This document shows, one piece after another, positions 57,522-64,000 of a stretch of DNA of 64,000 nt (its first letter is position 1; each line of letters opens with the position of its first letter). Made by a program: the position numbers and the translations under genes. Under the pieces are notes generated by a model. It saw only the letters and a program-made list of their open reading frames with translations, had not been told where the DNA came from and ran no database searches. Location: the NCBI RefSeq assembly GCF_001954195.1, contig NZ_MBES01000074.1, forward strand, positions 186,001 through 250,000. The letters run 5' to 3'. This stretch comes from Mycobacterium sp. IS-1264. Lineage in GTDB: Bacteria > Actinomycetota > Actinomycetes > Mycobacteriales > Mycobacteriaceae.

Positions 57522-58022
57522 TCACACCCCGCGCAGGTATCGCCTCGCGATGATCCGCTGGGCCACCGATACCAGTGGCCTGCCGGCCTTGCTCCACCAG
57601 GTCGCGGGCCGGGAGAATGCCGACACCTCCGCGAACACCGCGGAGGTGGTCGGGTCGTGGCGCACCACGAAGCGTTCCTCGCCGGACTCGGGATGGCCAG
57701 GCAGGGTGCCGTAGGCGAACCCGCGGATGTCCGGTTCGTCGATGACGTAAACGACGCGGCACGGCGCGGGCAGAAAGCCCATTCGCACCAACACCACGGT
57801 GTCGACCTCGGCGACCTCCGAGCTGGCCCGCACCCGCAGGCCGGCGCCGCGTTGCATGCCCCAGCGCATGACCGCGTCGGCGGCCCGCTCGAAACGTTGC
57901 CTGCCCGTGCCGATTTGGCGCTGGGTATGGAGGTGCCCGTATCCGGCGGGCAGCTCGAGGGCCGCGGTCGCGCCCACCTCCGAGTACGTCAGCGGAAGTT
58001 CTTCTAGCGCTTGTAGGTCCAC
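57522..58022 (-). CDS. DUF1990 protein (Rv2616-like)
   Basis: 166 residues, the same length as Rv2616 as I recall it. Landmarks of DUF1990: LTYSEVGATAALELPAGYGHLH, VVLVRMGFLPAPCRVVYVIDEPD, FAYGTLPGHPESGEERFVV. The fold is a lipocalin-like START relative; function unknown. It is convergent with DoxX (10 bp) and divergent from the aldo-keto reductase. Confidence 0.92.
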   Translation of the reverse strand: MDLQALEELPLTYSEVGATAALELPAGYGHLHTQRQIGTGRQRFERAADAVMRWGMQRGAGLRVRASSEVAEVDTVVLVRMGFLPAPCRVVYVIDEPDIRGFAYGTLPGHPESGEERFVVRHDPTTSAVFAEVSAFSRPATWWSKAGRPLVSVAQRIIARRYLRGV

Positions 58023-58079
58023 GTCCTCAGCTTGCCACGCGGGGACGCGCGGTCACGCCGGCGGCGTACGGTCGTAGGG

Positions 58080-58946
58080 GTGACCGCGCAGACCGTAGCC
58101 CAAGCTTCCGGAACGTTCACCATTGGCGGCGACCTGACCGTCAACCGACTGGGTTTCGGCGCCATGCGCCTGACGGGCCAGGGCGTCTGGGGCCCGCCCG
58201 CCGATCGTGACGAATGCGTGCGGGTGTTGCGGCGCGCCGCCGAACTCGGGGTGAACTTCATCGACACCGCCGACTCCTACGGGCCTTACATTTCCGAGGA
58301 GATCATTCACGAGGCGCTGCATCCCTACGACGGGCTGGTGATCGCGACCAAGGCGGGGCTGCTGCGCACCGCCCCGGACGTGTGGATCCCGCTCGGCAAT
58401 CCGAGCTATCTGCGCCAGGAAGCCGAGATGAGCCTGCGCCGCCTCGGCGTCGACACCATCGACCTCTTCCAGCTGCACCGCATCGACCGGAACTTCCCGT
58501 TGGCCGACCAGGTGGGCGAGCTGCTCAACCTGAAAAACGAGGGCAAGATCCGCCACATCGGCCTGTCGGAGATCAACACCGATCAGCTCAAGGAAGCCCA
58601 GCAGGTCACGCAGATCGTGTCGGTGCAGAACATGTACAACCTGTCGTCGCGCGGCGCCGAACCGCTGCTGGATTACGCGGCCGGCCAGGGCATCGGCTTC
58701 ATCCCGTGGTTCCCGCTGGCCGCCGGGCCGCTGGCCGCCCCGGACGGCCCGCTGCAACGCATCGCCGCCGACCATGACGCGACGCCGTCGCAGCTGGCGC
58801 TGGCCTGGCTGCTGAAGCGGTCGCCGGTGATGTTGCCGATTCCGGGCACGTCGAAGGTGGCGCACCTGGAGGAGAACGTCGCCGCCGCCGAGATCACCCT
58901 GTCCGACGACGAGTTCGAGACCCTGGCGGCTGCCGGAGCGCAGTAG
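58080..58946 (+). CDS. Aldo/keto reductase
   Basis: 288 residues from GTG 58080 (VTAQTVAQASGTFTIGGDL). Catalytic tetrad: Asp and Tyr in NFIDTADSYGP, Lys in IATKAG, His in QLHRID; NADPH-binding end IPGTSKVAHLEENVAA. NADPH-dependent reductase of a carbonyl compound; substrate not predictable. In M. tuberculosis a PE_PGRS gene occupies this gap, as I recall; here it is this gene and a thioesterase. Confidence 0.92.
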   Translation: MTAQTVAQASGTFTIGGDLTVNRLGFGAMRLTGQGVWGPPADRDECVRVLRRAAELGVNFIDTADSYGPYISEEIIHEALHPYDGLVIATKAGLLRTAPDVWIPLGNPSYLRQEAEMSLRRLGVDTIDLFQLHRIDRNFPLADQVGELLNLKNEGKIRHIGLSEINTDQLKEAQQVTQIVSVQNMYNLSSRGAEPLLDYAAGQGIGFIPWFPLAAGPLAAPDGPLQRIAADHDATPSQLALAWLLKRSPVMLPIPGTSKVAHLEENVAAAEITLSDDEFETLAAAGAQ

Positions 58947-58966
58947 CCACGCAATACGGTGTCCTG

Positions 58967-59590
58967 GTGGGCGGCGACCATCAGAAACACCCCGGCGGTG
59001 GATTCAACCCGCCCGAACCGACGGTCAAGGGCGGGCCCGACTACGGCCGGTTCGTCGATGCGGTACGCAAGCTGCAGGACCACGCCCGCGCCGTCGACGC
59101 GCCCGACGAGGTGATCGCCGAGGCGGCGGACCAACTGGAGAAGGTGTCGGCGCTGCTGGCTCCGTTCGACGGCGACGAATGGCGCTCACCGTCGGGCCGC
59201 CGGATGGATCTGCCCATGCGGGGCAACGTCCTGACGGTGCCCATGTCGGCGCGCAAGGGCGAGGACGGCCGGATCCACGGCTGGGCCCGCTTCGCCCGAT
59301 TTCATCTGGGCCGTAACGGCGCAGTGCACGGCGGGGCGTTGGGGCTGCTGTTCGACACCGTGCTCGGGCTGACGTCGGCGGTGCTGACGGGAGGTCCCTA
59401 TCAGCGCACCGCCTACCTCAAGATCGACTACCGCCACATCGTGCCGATCGAAAAGGAACTACAGATCGATGCCGGGGTCGACCGGGTGGACGGGCGCAAG
59501 ATCTTCGTGTCGGGCCGATTAAGCGACGGCGACACCCTGCTGACCGAAGCCGACGCCCTGTTCGTGCGGCTCAAGCCTGGGCAGCCCTGA
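58967..59590 (+). CDS. PaaI-type hotdog thioesterase
   Basis: 207 residues from GTG 58967. The hotdog core is in GNGAVHGGALGLLFDTVLGL, in part (the catalytic-loop G-x-x-H-G-G), and YQRTAYLKIDYRHIVPI. The N-terminal 80 residues are an extra helical region. Probably hydrolyses acyl-CoA esters. It follows the reductase by 20 bp and precedes thrS by 64 bp. Confidence 0.88.
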   Translation: MGGDHQKHPGGGFNPPEPTVKGGPDYGRFVDAVRKLQDHARAVDAPDEVIAEAADQLEKVSALLAPFDGDEWRSPSGRRMDLPMRGNVLTVPMSARKGEDGRIHGWARFARFHLGRNGAVHGGALGLLFDTVLGLTSAVLTGGPYQRTAYLKIDYRHIVPIEKELQIDAGVDRVDGRKIFVSGRLSDGDTLLTEADALFVRLKPGQP

Positions 59591-59654
59591 TACTCCCACC
59601 CCGATAGCATTGCAACGATCAAGCACGCCACCCCAGCCTTGGAGACCCAACCCG

Positions 59655-61706
59655 ATGAGTGCCCCCGCAAACCCAGCCCCAGCAGCCCCGATCCGGGTGC
59701 CTGCCGGGACGACCGCGGCTGCCGCGGTCGGTGAGGCGGGGTTGCCGCGCCGGGGGACTCCCGACGCGATCGTGGTGGTGCGCGACGCCGAAGGGAAGCT
59801 GCGTGACTTGAGTTGGGCACCCGACGCCGACGCCGAGGTCGTTCCGGTGGCGGCCAACACCGACGAGGGCCGTAGCGTCATCCGGCATTCCACCGCGCAC
59901 GTGTTGGCGCAGGCCGTGCAGGACCTGTTCCCGCAAGCCAAGCTGGGCATCGGACCGCCCATCACCGACGGCTTCTACTACGACTTCGACGTGGCCGAGC
60001 CGTTCACTCCGGAGGACCTGGAGGCGCTGGAAAAACGGATGCGCCAGATCGTCAAGGACGGCCAGCTGTTTTCCCGGCGGGTCTACGAGTCCAAGGAGCA
60101 GGCGCGCGAGGAGCTGGTCAACGAGCCCTACAAGCTCGAACTCGTCGACGACAAGTCGGGTGACCCCGACGTCATGGAGGTCGGCGGCGACGAACTCACC
60201 GCCTATGACAACCTCAATCCCCGCACCCGCGAAAGGGTGTGGGGCGATCTGTGCCGCGGCCCGCACATCCCCACCACCAAGCACATCCCAGCGTTCAAGC
60301 TGACCAGAAGCTCCGCGGCCTACTGGCGCGGCGACCAGGAAAACGCCAGCCTGCAACGCATCTACGGCACCGCGTGGGAGTCGCAGGAGGCGCTCGAGCA
60401 CCACCTGACGTTGATCGAGGAGGCCCAGCGCCGCGATCACCGGAAGCTGGGCGCCGAGCTGGATCTGTTCAGCTTTCCCGACGAAATCGGTTCCGGCCTA
60501 GCGGTTTTCCACCCCAAAGGCGGCATCGTGCGCAGGGAGCTGGAGGAGTATTCGCGGCGCAAGCACATCGAGGCCGGCTACGAGTTCGTCAACACCCCGC
60601 ACATCACCAAAGCGCAGCTGTTCCACACCTCGGGCCACCTGGATTGGTACGCCGACGGCATGTTCCCGCCGATGCACCTCGACGCCGAATACAACGACGA
60701 CGGAACGGTGCGCAAGCCGGGCCAGGACTACTACCTCAAGCCGATGAACTGCCCGATGCACACGCTGATCTTCGGTTCGCGTGGGCGCTCCTACCGCGAA
60801 CTTCCGTTGCGGCTCTTCGAGTTCGGCACGGTGTACCGCTACGAGAAGTCCGGCGTGGTGCACGGGCTGACCCGCGCCCGCGGATTCACCATGGACGACG
60901 CGCACATCTTCTGCACCCGCGAACAGCTGCACGACGAGCTGGCTTCGCTGCTGCGCTTCGTGCTCGAGCTGCTCGGCGACTACGGGCTGGAGGACTTCTA
61001 CCTGGAGTTGTCCACCAAGGACCCGGACAAATTCGTCGGCTCCGAACAAGTGTGGGAGGAGGCCACCGCCACGCTGGCCGACGTCGCCCGGGAGTCGGGC
61101 CTCGAACTGGTTCCTGATCCCGGCGGCGCCGCGTTCTACGGACCGAAGATCTCGGTGCAGGCCCGCGACGCGCTGGGCCGCAGCTGGCAGATGTCGACCA
61201 TCCAGGTGGATTTCAACTTCCCGGAGCGCTTCGAGCTGGAATACACCGCCGCCGACGGGAGCCGGCGGCGCCCGGTGATGATTCACCGCGCGCTGTTCGG
61301 GTCGATCGAGCGGTTCTTCGGCATCCTCACCGAGCACTACGCGGGGGCGTTCCCGGCGTGGCTGGCACCCGTCCAGGTGGTCGGCATCCCGGTCGCCGAC
61401 GAGCACATCGCCTACCTGGAAGAGGTTGCCGCCCAATTGAAGTCGCACGGGGTGCGGGTCGAAGTGGACGGCAGCGACGACCGGATGGCCAAGAAGATCG
61501 TCCACCACACCGGCCAGCGGGTGCCGTTCATGCTGCTGGCCGGCGACCGCGACGTGGCCGCCGAGGCGGTGAGCTTCCGCTTCGGCGACCGCACGCAGAT
61601 CAACGGCGTGCCCCGCGACAGCGCGGTCGATGCGATCGTCAAGTGGATAGCCGATCGCGAGAACGCCGCTCCCACAGCGGAATTGGTGAAAGTGGTCGGG
61701 CCGTGA
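59655..61706 (+). CDS. thrS: Threonyl-tRNA synthetase
   Basis: 683 residues from ATG 59655 (GGAGA upstream). N-terminal TGS/editing domain with HSTAHVLAQAVQDLFPQAKLGIGP, in part, and the core class II domain with the zinc Cys in MNCPMHTLIF, motif 2 around FRYEKSGVVHGLTRARGFT and motif 3 HRALFGSIERFFGIL; anticodon domain at the C-terminus. It charges tRNA-Thr. Near-equal to the 692 residues of the M. tuberculosis enzyme. The next gene's GTG overlaps the stop. Confidence 0.97.
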   Translation: MSAPANPAPAAPIRVPAGTTAAAAVGEAGLPRRGTPDAIVVVRDAEGKLRDLSWAPDADAEVVPVAANTDEGRSVIRHSTAHVLAQAVQDLFPQAKLGIGPPITDGFYYDFDVAEPFTPEDLEALEKRMRQIVKDGQLFSRRVYESKEQAREELVNEPYKLELVDDKSGDPDVMEVGGDELTAYDNLNPRTRERVWGDLCRGPHIPTTKHIPAFKLTRSSAAYWRGDQENASLQRIYGTAWESQEALEHHLTLIEEAQRRDHRKLGAELDLFSFPDEIGSGLAVFHPKGGIVRRELEEYSRRKHIEAGYEFVNTPHITKAQLFHTSGHLDWYADGMFPPMHLDAEYNDDGTVRKPGQDYYLKPMNCPMHTLIFGSRGRSYRELPLRLFEFGTVYRYEKSGVVHGLTRARGFTMDDAHIFCTREQLHDELASLLRFVLELLGDYGLEDFYLELSTKDPDKFVGSEQVWEEATATLADVARESGLELVPDPGGAAFYGPKISVQARDALGRSWQMSTIQVDFNFPERFELEYTAADGSRRRPVMIHRALFGSIERFFGILTEHYAGAFPAWLAPVQVVGIPVADEHIAYLEEVAAQLKSHGVRVEVDGSDDRMAKKIVHHTGQRVPFMLLAGDRDVAAEAVSFRFGDRTQINGVPRDSAVDAIVKWIADRENAAPTAELVKVVGP

Positions 61707-62266
61707 GCAGTCGGGAGGAAGCGGAGGACACCATCGTCGACACCGGCGTCGGCGAGAGTGATCACCTGCAGCGGTTATGGACGCCGTACCGGATGACCTA
61801 CCTCGCCGAGGCGCCGATGAAGCGCGACAACGCCAACACCGAGCAGCCCTTCACCGACATCCCGCGGCTGCCCGACGAGGACGGCCTGGTGGTCGCCCGG
61901 GGCGAACTCGTCTACGCCGTGCTCAATCTCTACCCGTACAACCCCGGGCACCTGATGGTGGTGCCGTACCGGCGGGTCTCCGAGCTCGAGGACCTGACGG
62001 ACGCGGAGAGCGCGGAGCTGATGGCGTTCACCCAGAAGGCAATTCGCGTCATCAAGAACGTGTCGCACCCGCACGGCTTCAACGTCGGGATGAACCTTGG
62101 CACATCGGCGGGTGGTTCCCTGGCCGAACACCTACACGTTCACGTGGTGCCGCGGTGGGGCGGCGACGCGAACTTCATCACCATCGTCGGTGGCGCCAAA
62201 GTGATTCCGCAGTTGCTGCGCGAAACGCGTCAGCTGCTGGCCACGGAGTGGGCCCGGCAACCATGA
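61703..62266 (+). CDS. HIT-domain Ap4A phosphorylase (Rv2613c-like)
   Basis: 187 residues from GTG 61703, overlapping thrS by GTGA. The HIT triad is EHLHVHVVPRW, His-phi-His-phi-His. Family members in mycobacteria split diadenosine tetraphosphate with phosphate. Ap4A is a by-product of aminoacyl-tRNA synthetases, which suits the coupling to thrS. The N-terminal WTPYRMTYL and DEDGLVVARGE segments are as expected. Confidence 0.95.
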   Translation: MSSREEAEDTIVDTGVGESDHLQRLWTPYRMTYLAEAPMKRDNANTEQPFTDIPRLPDEDGLVVARGELVYAVLNLYPYNPGHLMVVPYRRVSELEDLTDAESAELMAFTQKAIRVIKNVSHPHGFNVGMNLGTSAGGSLAEHLHVHVVPRWGGDANFITIVGGAKVIPQLLRETRQLLATEWARQP

Positions 62267-62913
62267 GCAAGGTGCACTTCCTGTCGCGGGCCGCGTTCAC
62301 GCGGATCAGCACCCCGACGGCGCGGGCGTGTCTGCGGATGGGTTTGACGCCGGACGTCGTCACCATCCTGGGCACCGTCGTCGCGGTGGCGGGCGCGCTG
62401 GCGCTGTTCCCGATGGGCAAGTTGTTCGCCGGCACGCTGGTGGTCTGGTTCTTCGTCCTGTTCGACATGCTCGACGGCGCGATGGCCCGCGAGCGTGGGG
62501 GCGGCACCCGCTTCGGGGCGGTGCTCGACGCGACGTGCGACCGCATCAGCGACGGCGCCGTGTTCTGCGGGCTGCTGTGGTGGATCGCGTTCGGGCTGCA
62601 CGACAAATTGCTGGTGGTTGCGACCCTGATCTGCCTGGTCACGTCGCAGGTGATCCCCTACGTCAAGGCCCGGGCCGAAGCCAGCGGGCTGCGCGGCGAC
62701 GGCGGCATCATCGAACGCCCGGAGCGGTTGATCATCGTGCTGGTCGGCGCCGGGCTGTCGGATCTTCCGGTGTACCCGTTGCCGTGGGCGCTGCCGGTGG
62801 CGATGTGGCTGCTGGCCGCGGCCAGCCTCGTCACGTGCGTGCAGCGGTTGCACAGGGCGCGGAGTTCGCCCGGCGCGACCGATCCCATTCCGCCCGGAAC
62901 GGGCCAGCCGTGA
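62263..62913 (+). CDS. pgsA1: Phosphatidylinositol-phosphate synthase
   Basis: 216 residues from ATG 62263, overlapping the HIT stop. CDP-alcohol phosphotransferase signature D-G-x2-A-R-x8-G-x3-D-x3-D is read from FDMLDGAMARERGGGTRFG and DATCDR. About six membrane helices. It condenses CDP-diacylglycerol with inositol-1-phosphate, the committed step to phosphatidylinositol, PIMs and lipoarabinomannan. Essential in mycobacteria. Confidence 0.97.
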   Translation: MSKVHFLSRAAFTRISTPTARACLRMGLTPDVVTILGTVVAVAGALALFPMGKLFAGTLVVWFFVLFDMLDGAMARERGGGTRFGAVLDATCDRISDGAVFCGLLWWIAFGLHDKLLVVATLICLVTSQVIPYVKARAEASGLRGDGGIIERPERLIIVLVGAGLSDLPVYPLPWALPVAMWLLAAASLVTCVQRLHRARSSPGATDPIPPGTGQP

Positions 62914-63881
62914 TCGCCACCCCGGCCGGCCTGAAAGTCTTCGACCTGCCGCGCAGGTTCGCGGGCCGCTTGATGGGCCGGCACGCCAGCGACTGGGCGT
63001 ACGCGGCGGGCTGGATGGCGGTGCGGGCCGTGCCGGAATTCGCCGCGCGCACCGCGTTCGACACCGGGGCGCGCTACGCGGCGCGCAATGGTGGGCCGGA
63101 CCAGTTGCGCAAGAACCTGGCCCGCGTGATCGGCGTCGCGCCGGCCGACGTGCCCGACGAACTGATGCGCGCCTCGCTGGCCTCCTATGGCCGCTACTGG
63201 CGTGAGGCGTTCCGCCTGCCGACCATGAATCTGCCCGAACTGGCCCGCCGGCTGCACGATTCGGTCCGGGGGATCGACAACCTGGAAAAGGCCCTGGCCG
63301 CGGGCCGCGGGGTGGTAATGGCGCTGCCGCACAGCGGCAACTGGGACATGGCCGGCGTCTGGCTGGCCCACACCTTCGGCACTTTCACCACCGTCGCCGA
63401 GCGACTCGAACCGGAGTCGCTCTACAACCGTTTCATCGCGTACCGCGAAACGCTCGGCTTCGAGGTGCTGCCGCTGTCCGGCGGCGAACGGCCCCCCTTC
63501 GAGGTGCTGTGTGAACGGCTGCGGGACAACCGAGCCGTGTGCCTGATGGCCGAGCGCGACCTCACCCGCACTGGCGTCGAAGTCGAATTCTTCGGCGAAG
63601 CCACCCGGATGCCGGCGGGCTCGGCGAAGCTCGCGATCGCGACCGGGGCGGCCCTGTTGCCGGTGCACTGCTGGTTCGAGGACGGAGACGTTCAAGGCTG
63701 GGCAATTTCGATACACCCGGCGCTGGACTGCAGCAGCGGCGACGTGCGCGTCATCACCCAGGCGCTGGCCGACCAGTTCGCCGCGAACATCGCCGCTCAC
63801 CCGGCCGACTGGCACATGATGCAGCCGCAATGGCTGGCCGATGTGTCCGATGCCCGGCGGGCGCGGCTGAAGGAAGCCTGA
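62910..63881 (+). CDS. patA: PIM acyltransferase PatA
   Basis: 323 residues from GTG 62910, overlapping pgsA1 by GTGA. HxxxxD motif: His141 to Asp146 in PHSGNWDMAG. Membrane-associated enzyme that transfers palmitate to mannose of PIM1/PIM2. Further landmarks are CLMAERDLTRTGV and PHWHMMQP-like PADWHMMQPQWL at the end. It is followed by pimA, the overlap being TGATG. Confidence 0.96.
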   Translation: MIATPAGLKVFDLPRRFAGRLMGRHASDWAYAAGWMAVRAVPEFAARTAFDTGARYAARNGGPDQLRKNLARVIGVAPADVPDELMRASLASYGRYWREAFRLPTMNLPELARRLHDSVRGIDNLEKALAAGRGVVMALPHSGNWDMAGVWLAHTFGTFTTVAERLEPESLYNRFIAYRETLGFEVLPLSGGERPPFEVLCERLRDNRAVCLMAERDLTRTGVEVEFFGEATRMPAGSAKLAIATGAALLPVHCWFEDGDVQGWAISIHPALDCSSGDVRVITQALADQFAANIAAHPADWHMMQPQWLADVSDARRARLKEA

Positions 63882-64000
63882 TGCGCATCGGGATGGTCTG
63901 TCCCTACTCGTTCGACGTACCGGGCGGGGTGCAGTCGCACGTCCTGCAACTTGCCGAGGTGATGCGCGCCCGCGGGCACGAGGTCAGCGTGTTGGCGCCG
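63881..64000 (+). CDS. pimA: Phosphatidylinositol mannosyltransferase PimA, 5' part
   Basis: The first 40 codons only; the gene runs off the window. MRIGMVCPYSFDVPGG with the N-terminal GGVQSHVLQLAE donor-fold loop is characteristic of this GT4 enzyme, which adds the first mannose from GDP-mannose to phosphatidylinositol. The start overlaps the patA stop by one base. Position after pgsA1-patA is invariant in mycobacteria. Confidence 0.95.
   Translation, partial: MRIGMVCPYSFDVPGGVQSHVLQLAEVMRARGHEVSVLAP

Noticed and set aside
59591..59654. T-box or other riboswitch before thrS
   Set aside because: Only 64 bp of leader, no specifier or T-box sequence.

Overview
This window is a GC-rich (about two-thirds G+C or more) stretch of a mycobacterial chromosome. 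The organism is a non-tuberculous, probably slow-growing Mycobacterium of M. avium-complex type; the sequence alone does not fix the species. The evidence is gene content and order. The left end reads like the M. tuberculosis segment Rv2680-Rv2667 in reverse: DUF3000, echA15, hemE, hemY, hemQ, methyltransferase, msrB, aftC, Rv2672, ribD, zapE, GNAT, Rv2668, clpC2. The right end reads like Rv2621c-Rv2610c: HTH, membrane protein, cupin, HTH, DoxX, DUF1990, thrS, HIT, pgsA1, patA, pimA. Gene names taken from M. tuberculosis are from memory of that genome, not from a database search.

Layout. (1) 1-12.3 kb is conserved core: haem synthesis by the coproporphyrin route, arabinan branching (aftC), a RibD-type reductase, and clpC2 preceded by two near-identical palindromic operators. 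(2) 12.3-18.3 kb is a patch of small secreted proteins (four DUF732 members, a CDGP protein and others), a kinase-like protein, a 46-residue lipoprotein missed by length cut-offs, and an AT-rich membrane-protein gene abutting a tRNA. (3) 18.33-18.84 kb is a tRNA cluster: Val(GAC), Cys(GCA), Gly(GCC) on minus and Val(CAC) on plus. (4) 18.9-23 kb holds three beta-propeller lipoproteins in two transcription units, each unit preceded by the same 30-bp element built from 11-bp-spaced direct repeats. (5) 23.5-36.5 kb is accessory metabolism and regulation: HxlR/tautomerase, enoyl-CoA hydratase, fadD with an MBL hydrolase and an EamA exporter, a CGNR regulator, a minimal catalase, a YbdK-type ligase, STAS/TetR and DedA. 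(6) 36.5-45 kb is a probable natural-product locus: a 26-residue peptide gene with a near-ideal Shine-Dalgarno, a hairpin, YcaO, TfuA and an SGNH hydrolase, divergent from a four-domain NRPS (C-A-T-C). (7) 45-52.8 kb is an aromatic-acid catabolic cluster: IclR, class II aldolase-type decarboxylase, dihydrodiol dehydrogenase, Rieske dioxygenase alpha and beta, pcaH, pcaG, a PcaB-like lyase and an EthR-like regulator. It is most like phthalate to protocatechuate to beta-ketoadipate. (8) 52.8-58 kb is a redox-flavoured block: DUF2249/cupin, 7Fe ferredoxin, and two related HTH regulators with CPF...C motifs, with long dyad operators in both divergent promoters. (9) 58-64 kb is the thrS-pgsA1-patA-pimA operon for phosphatidylinositol and PIM synthesis, running off the right edge.

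The strongest candidate for an undescribed system is region 6: a YcaO-TfuA thioamide-type RiPP operon with a very short precursor, facing an NRPS across a 232-bp shared promoter that carries a 24-bp dyad. The second is region 4 with its shared operator.
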